DNA of 64,000 bases from positions 1 to 64,000 of the forward strand of contig CAZRML010000035.1 in NCBI GenBank assembly GCA_964601205.1, given 5' to 3'. The translations under genes were made by a program, and so were the position numbers. The notes below the pieces were generated by a model. It was not told where the DNA came from and did no database searches. It saw only the letters and a program-made list of their open reading frames with translations. Of the stretch, positions 51,694 through 60,277 are shown piece after piece. The stretch's first letter is position 1. The number at the start of each line of letters is the position of its first letter. The DNA comes from JAQVEM01 sp964601205 (GTDB lineage: Bacteria; Actinomycetota; Humimicrobiia; Humimicrobiales; Humimicrobiaceae).

Positions 51694-52031
51694 GTTTTCA
51701 GTTAGTAATATATGCTAATCTTTTGCTTTTACTGATAGGTGTATTTGGTATCCTGTACAGTAAAGATATTGTGTCTATCTTTGTATCAATGCAGCTGATA
51801 ATAATATCCGGAGTAATGAATTTTTTAGTTTTTTCACAATTTTTATACCAGCGTTCTTTATGGGATAAAATATTTATTATTCTCGGGGTCACGATAATAT
51901 ACTTGGTTATGTTCTGTCTTGTTTATTACCTTTATTTAAATAAAGATGAACTGAGCAGAGAGACACTTTATAATAATTTTAAGTTTTTTAAAATTAAAAA
52001 AAGCGACTGGTGGGGAGAGGATAATATATAA
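51690..52031 (+). CDS. NuoK-like membrane subunit lacking the coupling glutamates
   Basis: About 113 residues from ATG 51690, which overlaps the NuoJ-like stop (ATGA). It shows the NuoK pattern of three helices: GVFGILYSKDIVSIFVSMQLIIISGVMNFLVFS and then IFIILGVTIIYLVMFCLVYYLY. The membrane Glu of helix 2 (E36 in E. coli, in SxELM) is Gln35 here (VSMQLI), and helix 3 has no Glu where E. coli E72 lies. Both are needed for proton pumping in complex I. A hydrophilic C-terminal tail of about 30 residues is extra. Confidence 0.75.
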   Translation: MSFQLVIYANLLLLLIGVFGILYSKDIVSIFVSMQLIIISGVMNFLVFSQFLYQRSLWDKIFIILGVTIIYLVMFCLVYYLYLNKDELSRETLYNNFKFFKIKKSDWWGEDNI

Positions 52032-52034
52032 AAT

Positions 52035-53528
52035 ATGAGTTTTCTATTACATCTCAGTGAAAGAATAAATCCTTTTCAGAGTATAATTATTTTGTCTGCC
52101 GCTGTTCTTATCTTATCTTTTTTTGCGGTTTCTAAAAGTAAAGCAGTAAAAAAGTTTCTCATAGTCCTGGTTTCGATTTCTTTGATCATTGCTTTTTATC
52201 TCAATATTTATAGCTATCTTTCTATGGGTAGTTTTTCCAGTTTCCTGATTTTTTTTGGGAATATACAGATGATAGAGATCGGAATTATATTATTTAGCGC
52301 CATAAGTGTGCTATATTTTATCTCTGTTTATCATGTGGATGACGAAAACTTCAGCAAAATACTCATTATTTTTTTATTTTCTGTAATCTGTGGAGCTTCT
52401 GTAATTTTGAGTAAAAACTTTATTCTTATGTTTATAAGCATTTCTGTATTCGTATTGAGCATATTCCAATTAATATCTGCTACTAACTCCGGGGTTGATA
52501 AAATAAGCCTGCATATATTTGAATTTTTTTTAAGGCCGGTACTGGCAATTATTTTATTTTTCTTCGGGTTTTCGCTGCTGTATGGTGTTACTGATTTCAA
52601 AGATTTTAATCAAATTTTACAGTCTGAATATATGTCTAACGCTCTGGTTGTTTTAGCCCTGATTATTTTTGGAATTGCTCTTTATCTGTATTTTTTCCTA
52701 TTTCCTTTCCAGGGTCCATACATGCGGATGATAAAGAAGAGTAACTTTTCCACTGCCAGTGTAATATGGTTTTTATATTTTCCGGTCGGGGTTTTTACCC
52801 TGATTAACACGGGGAGCTTATTTCTTTTTTTTATAGAAAGAAATAATACATTTCTGCCTGTGCTTTTAATAATCATTACCTATTTCTGTATGCTGGCAGC
52901 CAATATAGGAGCGGTTAAGACCGGGAGCGTAAGAAGAATAATGTCGTTTTTGTTTTTATTTTTTATGAGCATTTTCTTGCTTAATATTTCAATGTATTCA
53001 ACCGGAATTATAGACAGAGGTTCTATGGATTTATTCAATCTTGTAAATATTTTTATAATATTATTCAGCTTTATGCCGCTGTGCAGCCTATTTAATAATA
53101 TCGAAAAAAATACCGGAAAAGACAATATAAATAATATAACTGGCCTGGGGAGAATTAATATATATGCAGGTATAAATATTATAGTGATATTTTTATCCTG
53201 GTTTGGCTTCCTTTTTTATATAGAACCGGTTAGAGCATATCTTGACAGGGTGGATTTTCTAAAAATGGGCGCAGCCAGTAGCATGGTACTGGCTGCTATG
53301 GTGACGGGTTTTGTATTTTTTTCGATAAATATTTTTAGGATTCTGTGGAAAATCTTTAAAAAGCCCTCAGGAGAGGAAGCAGGGAAAGTTTTGTTTACAT
53401 GGTCCCTGTATGCATATATCACTTTTTTTTCAGTAATTACTTTACTGAGCATTGCAACAATACTGCTTGGAATACTGGATACTGGTATAGGGTTTCCGGA
53501 TTTTGAGATAACAGGATTTAATTTTTAA
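52035..53528 (+). CDS. NuoL/M/N (Mrp antiporter)-like subunit lacking pump residues
   Basis: A 497-residue protein with about 13-14 hydrophobic helices. Local matches to NuoN/NuoM are FPFQGPYMRM (compare PFHxWxPDVY), GSVRRIMSFLFLF (compare SIKRLLAYSS), and the general helix spacing. Helix 5 (FILMFISISVFVLSIFQLI) has no Glu and helix 7 (IIFGIALYLYFFLFPFQ) has no Lys; these residues define the proton channel in real antiporter-like subunits. It is the only such subunit in the cluster, whereas complex I has three. Which of L, M or N it derives from cannot be decided. Confidence 0.75.
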   Translation: MSFLLHLSERINPFQSIIILSAAVLILSFFAVSKSKAVKKFLIVLVSISLIIAFYLNIYSYLSMGSFSSFLIFFGNIQMIEIGIILFSAISVLYFISVYHVDDENFSKILIIFLFSVICGASVILSKNFILMFISISVFVLSIFQLISATNSGVDKISLHIFEFFLRPVLAIILFFFGFSLLYGVTDFKDFNQILQSEYMSNALVVLALIIFGIALYLYFFLFPFQGPYMRMIKKSNFSTASVIWFLYFPVGVFTLINTGSLFLFFIERNNTFLPVLLIIITYFCMLAANIGAVKTGSVRRIMSFLFLFFMSIFLLNISMYSTGIIDRGSMDLFNLVNIFIILFSFMPLCSLFNNIEKNTGKDNINNITGLGRINIYAGINIIVIFLSWFGFLFYIEPVRAYLDRVDFLKMGAASSMVLAAMVTGFVFFSINIFRILWKIFKKPSGEEAGKVLFTWSLYAYITFFSVITLLSIATILLGILDTGIGFPDFEITGFNF

Positions 53529-53558
53529 GATTTTTTATTCTTTTACTCCTTTGAAACC

Positions 53559-54341
53559 TTGGAAGAGCTTAAAGAAAACAAAAAAAGATTAAATATCGGG
53601 CATTTTCTAATTATTATATTATTTCTTATAATAGTAATTGCTATTATTATAAGCATAAAAGATTTTTCTTTTAGAGAGGAATACAGACCACCCACCGCGC
53701 TTGCGGAAGAACTACCAAGATTTAGATTAATAGACATGGATGATACTGGTATATCCGGAGATGAGGATAATGATGGCATAAACGACCAGAAGGATATTTT
53801 ACTCGGCGCGAAAAAGCAGCTTGAGGCGCCCGCCAGAAATATCTATCTGGAGGAGAACGAGCCAAATTATTATGAAAATGGGGACCCGCCGGAAAATCTG
53901 GCAATAGCTGGAGATATTATAGCCAGGGCTTTTATGGAAGCAGGGTTTGATTTAAGAAAACTTGTTTATGAGGACATAAAGGAGAACTTTGACTTTTATC
54001 CATTGAAAGAACTATGGGGCCAGTCTGTATGTGACCCGGATATCGATTACCGTAGAATTCAGAACCTGGAGATTTTTTTTAGCAGGAACGCGGAGCCTCT
54101 TGATATTTTATTTGACCCCTCTGAAGTTGATAACCTGAATCAGTGGCTCCCGGGAGACGTGATTTTTCTGGATATGGATGGGGACGGATTCACTGACAAT
54201 GCCGGAATTATTTCAGACAGCACAACGAGGGAAGGAATTCCCAGAGTTATATATAACTATATTGACCCTGGCTATACAGTCGAGGAAAATATTTTAGGTG
54301 AAAAAATAATAACCGGACACTATAGATTTCCGGGCAGCTAA
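53559..54341 (+). CDS. DUF1287 protein with N-terminal membrane anchor and calcium-type motifs
   Basis: A 260-residue protein starting at TTG. It has an N-terminal helix (GHFLIIILFLIIVIAIIISI), then acidic repeats DMDDTGISGDEDNDGINDQKD that resemble thrombospondin-3/dockerin calcium loops, then a DUF1287 domain with WLPGDVIFLDMDGDGFTDNAGIISD, GIPRVIYNY and a terminal GHYRF. The family resembles NlpC/P60-like folds and is extracytoplasmic; its activity is unproven. In typical members a His follows the GD...; here an Asp-rich loop replaces it. It follows the complex I-like cluster by 30 bases and may be co-transcribed. Confidence 0.8.
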   Translation: MEELKENKKRLNIGHFLIIILFLIIVIAIIISIKDFSFREEYRPPTALAEELPRFRLIDMDDTGISGDEDNDGINDQKDILLGAKKQLEAPARNIYLEENEPNYYENGDPPENLAIAGDIIARAFMEAGFDLRKLVYEDIKENFDFYPLKELWGQSVCDPDIDYRRIQNLEIFFSRNAEPLDILFDPSEVDNLNQWLPGDVIFLDMDGDGFTDNAGIISDSTTREGIPRVIYNYIDPGYTVEENILGEKIITGHYRFPGS

Positions 54342-54576
54342 TTAATTAAAAAAGGCAAATGAAACTGTTAATTTTAAATTTATTAATATTGTTTAAAGAT
54401 ATATTAAATTAATAAAGTATATAAAAATATAAATTAATGTATTAAAATACCTGAAAAGAAAAAAAGCCTATCAGTTCTTATTACGTGTTGCACGAGAAGC
54501 AGGTTATAAGGAGCAGATAGAAAAGTCGCTGAATATGTAAGGCAAAATTTGTTAAAAAAAATGGGATAATATAAAA

Positions 54577-55569
54577 ATGGCCGGAAAAGGTTTTATAAAA
54601 ATTTTTATAGCCCCGATCATAGGCTTTTTAATTGTTTCATCTGTATTATTTGTTTTCCCTCAAGATATATACGCAATTACATTAAAGGAGCTGGGAAACG
54701 CTGTTGCGAAGCTGGGTCAGGAAGAGGAGGGCTTAATAGAGGAGATAATTGCGTCAGAAGCTGAAGTTGAAAATAAAAGAAATAAGATTAATTCACTTAA
54801 CGATGAACTGGTAAAAATGGAGAACCAGCTGGAGGAACTCAACCGGACCAAGAAGGAGCTGATTGAGAGTATTGAGAATAAGAAGGAAGCCTTAAAAGAA
54901 GAAATAGTTTTTTCCTATAAATATGCCAATGACGATATTTCCAAACTTGTAACCAGCGCAGGGGACTTAAATGAAGTCATAAACAACATCTACCTTTTTA
55001 AGAATATAATGGAAAGATTGGCGGGCAACATAGAGGCGCTGCGTTTTGAGAAAGAAGAATATGAGAGGATTGCCAGGAAATCTGAAGAAAAAAAGAAGGA
55101 AATTGAGAACACGCGAAATATAATTGTAGAGGAAGAGAAAAAGTTACTGAAAAGCATAGAGGAAAATAAGATGTTGCTGGAAAGGGTAAAAGGGGAAAAA
55201 CAGGAAGTGCAGGGTCTTTTAGCCGAGATAAAAGAAAGAATAGCAAAGATTCAGCCTCCCGGCCTTGCTCTGGTTGGCGAGTGGGATATGGTGGCCACAG
55301 CCTATTATGCTTATGGAAGAGGGGGGAACGATATAAACGGTAATGGAATAACTGCGATAGGATTAAGAACTCGAAAAGGAATAGTGGCTGTTGACCCGCG
55401 GGTTGTGCCTCTCGGAACAAAGCTATACATACCCGGTTACGGGGAAGCTATGGCGGCAGATACTGGTGGATGGATAAAGGGAAACAGGGTTGACCTTTGT
55501 TTTGAAACATATGAAGAATGCTATAGCTGGGGTAGGAGGAAAATAAAAGTATACCTGGTTGAAGATTAA
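54577..55569 (+). CDS. Secreted coiled-coil protein with C-terminal 3D domain
   Basis: A 330-residue protein with a signal peptide (FIKIFIAPIIGFLIVSSVLFVFPQDIYA), a long charged coiled coil (about residues 40-225, like the CwlO/PcsB N-terminal region), and a 3D domain (about 235-330). The 3D domain has MVATAYYAYGRGGN, GIVAVDPRVVPLGTKLYIPGYG and the signature AADTGGWIKGNRVDL with its Asp residues. 3D domains have a double-psi beta-barrel fold and act on peptidoglycan as in lytic transglycosylases. A role in cell-wall remodelling is likely. Confidence 0.88.
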   Translation: MAGKGFIKIFIAPIIGFLIVSSVLFVFPQDIYAITLKELGNAVAKLGQEEEGLIEEIIASEAEVENKRNKINSLNDELVKMENQLEELNRTKKELIESIENKKEALKEEIVFSYKYANDDISKLVTSAGDLNEVINNIYLFKNIMERLAGNIEALRFEKEEYERIARKSEEKKKEIENTRNIIVEEEKKLLKSIEENKMLLERVKGEKQEVQGLLAEIKERIAKIQPPGLALVGEWDMVATAYYAYGRGGNDINGNGITAIGLRTRKGIVAVDPRVVPLGTKLYIPGYGEAMAADTGGWIKGNRVDLCFETYEECYSWGRRKIKVYLVED

Positions 55570-55574
55570 TGTTT

Positions 55575-56213
55575 TCAGACTGTTTTTAAAAATCTGGCAA
55601 GGGATTCAAAGTCCTTTACATATTCTTCTTCTTTTATGGTGCCATTTACCAGAACTTCCTTTGTGTCATAAAAGGGGACCAGTTTAAAAGATGGATTCTT
55701 AAATAATCTCATATGTATTTTTTTCATGTCCCTGTATTTTTTCTCTACGGAAAAAAATTTCTGCAGAATTATATTGGAAACATCAATACCAAGCGCAACT
55801 ATTATATGAGGAGTAATTATAGAAATTTCCTGGTTTAAAAACGAGATACAATTATCTATATGTTTTTTTGATGGCTTTATGTATTTTATCCCGGTGCCAC
55901 TGGTATCTTTTAAAGGCTTAACCGGTGTACATTTTACAAGATTGGTAATATAAGTGTCCCTGGTTAGGGATAGGGCTGTTTTATTTAAAATTTTTCTAAT
56001 AAATTTGTACTGGCCTGTATTTCTATTAGAAGAGCTTTTATCTCCCGGTTCGCTTATTATCGGGTAATTACAGACTATTATTATTTTTGCTTTAGATGCT
56101 CCTGTCCCGGGTACAGGAGGTTGTTTTCTCCATTTTGCAAGGTCAGGACATTTTTTACAATTAAGTACTTCTTTGTTTAAATTATTCAGGCTCTCTTTAG
56201 CACTTATTGGCAT
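55575..56213 (-). CDS. Uracil-DNA glycosylase superfamily protein with altered active site
   Basis: A 212-residue protein similar to family 4/5 UDG. The iron-sulfur ligands are visible (CKKCPDLAKW, KCTP, then a later Cys in KKHIDNCISFL), as are VPGTGASKAKIII and DTYITNLVKCTPVKP. The catalytic block GEAPG..ED..G.PF is replaced by CNYPIISEPGDKSSSNRNTG, and the C-terminal HPS motif is missing (LVPFYDTKEVLVNG). It could have a different base specificity or be inactive. It is convergent with the 3D-domain gene, 5 bases apart. Confidence 0.8.
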   Translation of the reverse strand: MPISAKESLNNLNKEVLNCKKCPDLAKWRKQPPVPGTGASKAKIIIVCNYPIISEPGDKSSSNRNTGQYKFIRKILNKTALSLTRDTYITNLVKCTPVKPLKDTSGTGIKYIKPSKKHIDNCISFLNQEISIITPHIIVALGIDVSNIILQKFFSVEKKYRDMKKIHMRLFKNPSFKLVPFYDTKEVLVNGTIKEEEYVKDFESLARFLKTV

Positions 56214-56324
56214 ATCATATCAAAGTATTTTATTGGAAGAGAATAAACTATTAAATTTTTAAATTATTAATGTTAAAAAGTATACATTATAAAAGGGATT
56301 GAGTAAATACAATTTGCCCACTTT

Positions 56325-56798
56325 CTATTTTAAGGTCTTTATCTGTTTGAACAAATTTGCCATTTCAATTGCACCTAAAGCTGCGTCCCAGCCCTTATTT
56401 CCTCTTTTTGTTCCGGCTCTTTCAATTGCCTGCTCAAGGCTGTCAGGGGTTATTACTCCGAATGAAACCGGAATATTGAGATCTAGAGAAATTTTGGCGG
56501 CTCCCTTAATGGACTCACTGGCAATATAATGGTTATGCGATGTATCTCCTTTAATTACTGCGCCAAGGCATATAATGGCGTCATATTTTTTTGATTCGGC
56601 CATAATTTTGGCAGCACCCGGTATCTCAAATGAGCCCGGGACCCATGCGACTTCAATATTTCCATCATCACATTGATGCCTGTGCAGGCAATCAAGTGCG
56701 CCGTCGAGAAGTTTTGAAGTCAGGAAATCATTATATCTGCTTACCACAATTCCAAATCTGAGTTCTTTTGCATCAAGCTTTCCCTCGTACTTTTTCAT
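56325..56798 (-). CDS. ribH: 6,7-dimethyl-8-ribityllumazine synthase
   Basis: A 157-residue protein of normal length, with FGIVVSRYNDFLTSKLLDGA, VAWVPGSFEIPGAAKIM, ICLGAVIKGDTSHNHYIA and VSFGVITPDSLEQAIERAGTK in order. It condenses the pyrimidine intermediate with dihydroxybutanone phosphate. It is the last gene of the ribD-ribE-ribBA-ribH operon; AAAGGAAA precedes the ATG. Confidence 0.97.
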   Translation of the reverse strand: MKKYEGKLDAKELRFGIVVSRYNDFLTSKLLDGALDCLHRHQCDDGNIEVAWVPGSFEIPGAAKIMAESKKYDAIICLGAVIKGDTSHNHYIASESIKGAAKISLDLNIPVSFGVITPDSLEQAIERAGTKRGNKGWDAALGAIEMANLFKQIKTLK

Positions 56799-56821
56799 TT
56801 TTTTTCCTTTCTATTTTATGG

Positions 56822-58042
56822 TCATAACATATGATTTAATTTGGTTTTTTTGGTGGATAAGTATTTTTTGTTGTTTTTATTCGGGGGTACAGTAAGGGGA
56901 ACTCTTCTGGTTATCCTGAGCCCGTATCCTTCAAGACCGACGATTTTTCTTGGATTATTGGTCATGAGATGTATGGTTGATAATCCAAGGTCGGAGAGAA
57001 TCTGTGCCCCTATACCATAATCACGCAGGTCGGCGTCAAAACCGAGATATAAATTTGCCTCAACCGTATCAAGTCCTTTTTCCTGTAGTTCATAAGCTTT
57101 CATTTTGTTGCAGAAACCTATTCCTCTGCCCTCCTGGGACATGTAAAGTAGCACCCCCGACCCTTTTTCGTTTATTTTTTTAAAGGCTTTATCAAGTTGT
57201 TCCCCGCAATCACACCTTGTAGAGCCGAAGGTATCACCCGTAAGGCACTGTGAATGAACCCTTACGAGAACATTTTTCTTACCCCTGACCTCTCCTTTAA
57301 TGAATGCAATATGAAATTCGGAGTTTATAATAGACCGGTAAGTTATAGCTTTAAAATCACCCCATTTAATGGGCAGGTTAACTTCAGCGACTTTTTCAAT
57401 TAATTTTTCCTTTCTTTTTCTGTATCTGATAAGCTCTTCTATGGTCGTTATTTTTACTCCTGACTTTCTGGATATTTCCAATAGGTCTGCAAGATGCGCT
57501 ACACTGCCATCTTCTTTAATGACCTCACATATAATTCCGGCAGGATACAATCCAGCTATTTTTGCCAGGTCTACCGCTGCTTCTGTATGCCCCGCTCTGG
57601 TGAGAATACCACCGCTATGCGAGTATATGGGAAATATATACCCGGGCATGGTTATATCTTCCGGTGTGGTGCCGGGGTTTATGAAAGTTTTTATAGTATT
57701 TATCATATCGCTGGCAGAAATTCCGCTGCCATTTATTGATTTTGCGTTTATTGATACTGCCAGAGACCTGACTTCGCCGGGAGAGAATTTATTTTCATAG
57801 CTTATAACCGGTATCTTTAGTTGCTTTAATCTTTCCTGCTCACAGGCAAGGAAGACCGAGCTCGCTGCACCGGCCAGTAGAAAATTTAAAGAATTAAGGG
57901 TTACTTTTTCAGCAGCCTGAAAAAAAAGGCCTTCACTATTGGGCGACTTATCGTCAACGATAATTATTATTTTACCTTTTTTTACATCACTGGTTATATC
58001 CTCTACAGGATAGAAACACCTGGTTTTATTCAAAGAATCCAT
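56822..58042 (-). CDS. ribBA: RibBA: DHBP synthase-like domain (degenerate) fused to GTP cyclohydrolase II
   Basis: A 406-residue fusion. The C-terminal GTP cyclohydrolase II domain (about 205-400) is intact: VRVHSQCLTGDTFGSTRCDCGEQL with the three zinc cysteines, LYMSQEGRGIGF and the Arg/Tyr-rich end. The N-terminal DHBP-synthase domain keeps RAGHTEAAVDLAKIAG and CEVIKEDGSVA. Its acidic catalytic loop, DDEDRENEGD in active enzymes, is DDKSPNSEGL, and the conserved GRGLICV strand is ASSVFLAC. The first activity may be lost. It overlaps ribE by 17 bases. Confidence 0.9.
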   Translation of the reverse strand: MDSLNKTRCFYPVEDITSDVKKGKIIIIVDDKSPNSEGLFFQAAEKVTLNSLNFLLAGAASSVFLACEQERLKQLKIPVISYENKFSPGEVRSLAVSINAKSINGSGISASDMINTIKTFINPGTTPEDITMPGYIFPIYSHSGGILTRAGHTEAAVDLAKIAGLYPAGIICEVIKEDGSVAHLADLLEISRKSGVKITTIEELIRYRKRKEKLIEKVAEVNLPIKWGDFKAITYRSIINSEFHIAFIKGEVRGKKNVLVRVHSQCLTGDTFGSTRCDCGEQLDKAFKKINEKGSGVLLYMSQEGRGIGFCNKMKAYELQEKGLDTVEANLYLGFDADLRDYGIGAQILSDLGLSTIHLMTNNPRKIVGLEGYGLRITRRVPLTVPPNKNNKKYLSTKKTKLNHML

Positions 58043-58697
58043 ATTCTCTCAGCTTCTCCTTTAGTAATCTGTCCTTTTTTATGTTATAAGAATTTGTATT
58101 TTCCGGCCCCCCGGACTTAAGAAAATTTATCACATAACGTGCTAACATATCTACTTCAATATTAACTATATCCCCGGGGTGTTTCCCATTTAAGTTTGTA
58201 TTTTTGAAGGTGTATGGAATAACAACCACACTGAAACTGGTATCTGTGACTTCTGATATAGTAAGACTTATCCCTTCAATTGCAACAGCTCCTTTAAGTA
58301 CTATAAAGTCACGAATATTAAGAGGTAGCTCAACCCTGAGTATATAAGAGTCTCCTTTTTTTGATATATCAATAATTTTTGTCGTGCAGTCCACGTGTCC
58401 ATTTACAAAATGCCCGCCAAGCTTATCGGTAACAGTGAGCGAGTCTTCCAGATTAACTGCTTCACCGTCCTTGATGTATTGCAGAGAGGTGTTTTTCAGG
58501 GTGTTAAAGGAAATATCACAGTAAAATCCCCTGCTGTTAACTTCTGTAACTGTGAGACAGACGCCGTTTACAGATACAGAGTCACTTTTCTTTAAGTTTT
58601 CTAAAATTTTACTGCAACCTATCTTTATTTCCCTGTCGGTGACCATGTCCTTAATTTTTATTATTTTACCGGTTTCTTTTATTATTCCCGTAAACAT
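58026..58697 (-). CDS. ribE: Riboflavin synthase subunit alpha
   Basis: A 223-residue protein with two lumazine-binding repeats: MFTGIIKETGKI...VSVNGVCLTVTEV...FVNGHVDCTTKI, then VALKG-like VAIEGISLTISEV, TNLNGKHPGDIVNIEVDMLARYV. It disproportionates two ribityllumazines to riboflavin. It carries a C-terminal extension of about 25 residues (NTNSYNIKKDRLLKEKLREYG) beyond the usual end. It is the second gene of the rib operon. Confidence 0.96.
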   Translation of the reverse strand: MFTGIIKETGKIIKIKDMVTDREIKIGCSKILENLKKSDSVSVNGVCLTVTEVNSRGFYCDISFNTLKNTSLQYIKDGEAVNLEDSLTVTDKLGGHFVNGHVDCTTKIIDISKKGDSYILRVELPLNIRDFIVLKGAVAIEGISLTISEVTDTSFSVVVIPYTFKNTNLNGKHPGDIVNIEVDMLARYVINFLKSGGPENTNSYNIKKDRLLKEKLREYGFFE

Positions 58698-58719
58698 TTA
58701 AAATCCCTGCCAAATTTTA

Positions 58720-59880
58720 TTATTTCAAAGGGTAGGCGGTTATAGCAATGTCTCTGCCGGCCCTTTTAATATCTTTGAATATCAAGTTTTTGCATTCTTT
58801 TATTGTTTCTATCCCCAGGTCCTTAAACATATCGTAACTGCCATCTCCGCCGATAATCAGTGGAGCAATAAAAAATATAAATTTGTCGATTAAATTTCTT
58901 TTTATGAAAGATGTGGACAGAGTTGGCCCGCATTCCAGAAGAATAGATGTTATTTTATATTCTCTGTAAAGAATTTTGAGAACTTTAAGTAAATCCAGGC
59001 CCTTTTCCTCTGTTGATTTACTATCCACCGGGAGCACATCAATATTATATTCCTGCAGTTTTTTAACTTTGTTTAGAAAATCATGTTTTTTGTTTTTTGC
59101 TGTGAAAATAATGGTCTTAACATAATTAGAAGACTTTACGATGTTAGAATTTAGAGAAATTTTAAGATTGCTATCCAGTATGACCCTGTAAAATATTTCA
59201 CCGGTGGCTATATTTGCTTCTTCCGGCAGGCAGTTAAGGTTTTTCCTCGGGAAAAGGTACGGATTATCACTTAAAACAGTATTTATGCCCGACAGAATGC
59301 AGTCGTATTCGCTTCTAAGTCTCTGAACTTTTTTTCTTGCCTGCCCTGATGTTATCCACTTTGCATCGGAAGATCTGGTGGCCAATTTACCATCAACACT
59401 GGAAGCTATTTTACTGCAGACAAAGGGGATCCCGGTTCTAATATGCTTGAAGAAGACTTCATTCTGGAGTTCAATTCTGTCTTTTAGAAGACCGGTTCTT
59501 ACTTTTAACCCGGATTTTTTTAAAAATTCCGCTCCTTTCCCATTGACCAGTGGATTTGGGTCAATACACCCTATGACAATTTCTCTGAATTTATGCTTTA
59601 CAATCTCTTTCGTGCAGGGAGGTGTTTTACCATGGAATGTACAGGGCTCAAGCGTTACATACATGGTAGAGCCGGCCAGAGATTGCGTTGAGTTATTTAT
59701 AGCCTCTATTTCAGCGTGGGGGTGCCCGGCCATATGATGATACCCCGAGGATATAACCGCCCCATCTTTTACTATAATTGCGCCGACCATGGGGTTGGGG
59801 CTGGTTTTGCCTCTTCCTTTTTCAGCAAGTTTTATAGCCTGCTCCATATATTTTATGTCTTCTTCGGTAAAATGATCCAT
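58720..59880 (-). CDS. ribD: Bifunctional pyrimidine deaminase/reductase RibD
   Basis: A 386-residue protein. The N-terminal deaminase zinc site is HAEIEAIN and TLEPCTFHGKTPPCTKEIV. The C-terminal reductase domain begins SKIASSVDGKLATRSSDAKWITS and includes LLECGPTLSTSFI. It catalyses two steps of riboflavin synthesis. It is the first gene of the operon and is directly controlled by the FMN riboswitch upstream. Confidence 0.97.
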   Translation of the reverse strand: MDHFTEEDIKYMEQAIKLAEKGRGKTSPNPMVGAIIVKDGAVISSGYHHMAGHPHAEIEAINNSTQSLAGSTMYVTLEPCTFHGKTPPCTKEIVKHKFREIVIGCIDPNPLVNGKGAEFLKKSGLKVRTGLLKDRIELQNEVFFKHIRTGIPFVCSKIASSVDGKLATRSSDAKWITSGQARKKVQRLRSEYDCILSGINTVLSDNPYLFPRKNLNCLPEEANIATGEIFYRVILDSNLKISLNSNIVKSSNYVKTIIFTAKNKKHDFLNKVKKLQEYNIDVLPVDSKSTEEKGLDLLKVLKILYREYKITSILLECGPTLSTSFIKRNLIDKFIFFIAPLIIGGDGSYDMFKDLGIETIKECKNLIFKDIKRAGRDIAITAYPLK

Positions 59881-59918
59881 ATTATTAAAATTTTTTTTAA
59901 CTAAATAACAAAATTAAT

Positions 59919-59949
59919 AAAAAAAGCCATGGAGAAAATCCATGGCTTT
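59919..59949 (-). terminator. Riboswitch-controlled intrinsic terminator before ribD
   Basis: On the minus strand AAAGCCATGGA (59939-59949) and TCCATGGCTTT (59923-59933) form an 11-bp stem with a 5-base loop followed by TTTTTTT. It sits between the FMN aptamer and ribD and is the expected switchable terminator. Confidence 0.9.
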
Positions 59950-59963
59950 ACGATGTTAAAGTC

Positions 59964-60080
59964 AGAAATTTTCTCCCTTCCAGACTATAACTGTCGGTCC
60001 CGGGATTTCACCGGGTCAACCTGCCGGTCAGGCAGGGTTGTGGACTTTAACCACCGGTAAGGAATTTCACCCTTCCTCGA
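59964..60080 (-). ncRNA. FMN riboswitch (RFN element)
   Basis: On the minus strand the conserved RFN blocks appear in order: GAAGGGTGAAATTCC, ACCGGTGGT, AAGTCCAC, a variable GC stem (CTGCC/GGCAG), GACCCGGTGAAATCCCGGG, ACCGACAGT and AGTCTGGAAGGGAGAAA. It binds FMN and represses the rib operon, here probably by transcription termination. Confidence 0.97.
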
Positions 60081-60132
60081 AAATTACTAATATTTAAAAA
60101 AATTTCAATAAAACAAAGAAATTTATGTTAAG

Positions 60133-60160
60133 AATATACTAAAATTAGATTAAAATGCAA
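60133..60160 (-). promoter_or_regulatory. Promoter for the rib operon
   Basis: On the minus strand TTGCAT (60155-60160), a 16-base spacer and TATATT (60133-60138) lie about 55 bases before the riboswitch. Confidence 0.6.
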
Positions 60161-60247
60161 GGTCTTTTCTGAATAAGTAGTGAATATAGATAACATAGAT
60201 ATTATTAAAAATTTTTTTAGCGTCCTAAATAAACTTAAATTTTATGC

Positions 60248-60253
60248 TATAAT
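60248..60253 (+). promoter_or_regulatory. Extended -10 promoter for rpe
   Basis: TGCTATAAT (60245-60253) is an extended -10 box, 24 bases before the rpe start. No clear -35 is seen. AAGGAGGG (60261-60268) is the ribosome-binding site. Confidence 0.55.
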
Positions 60254-60277
60254 CCATGTAAAGGAGGGTAAAAAATT

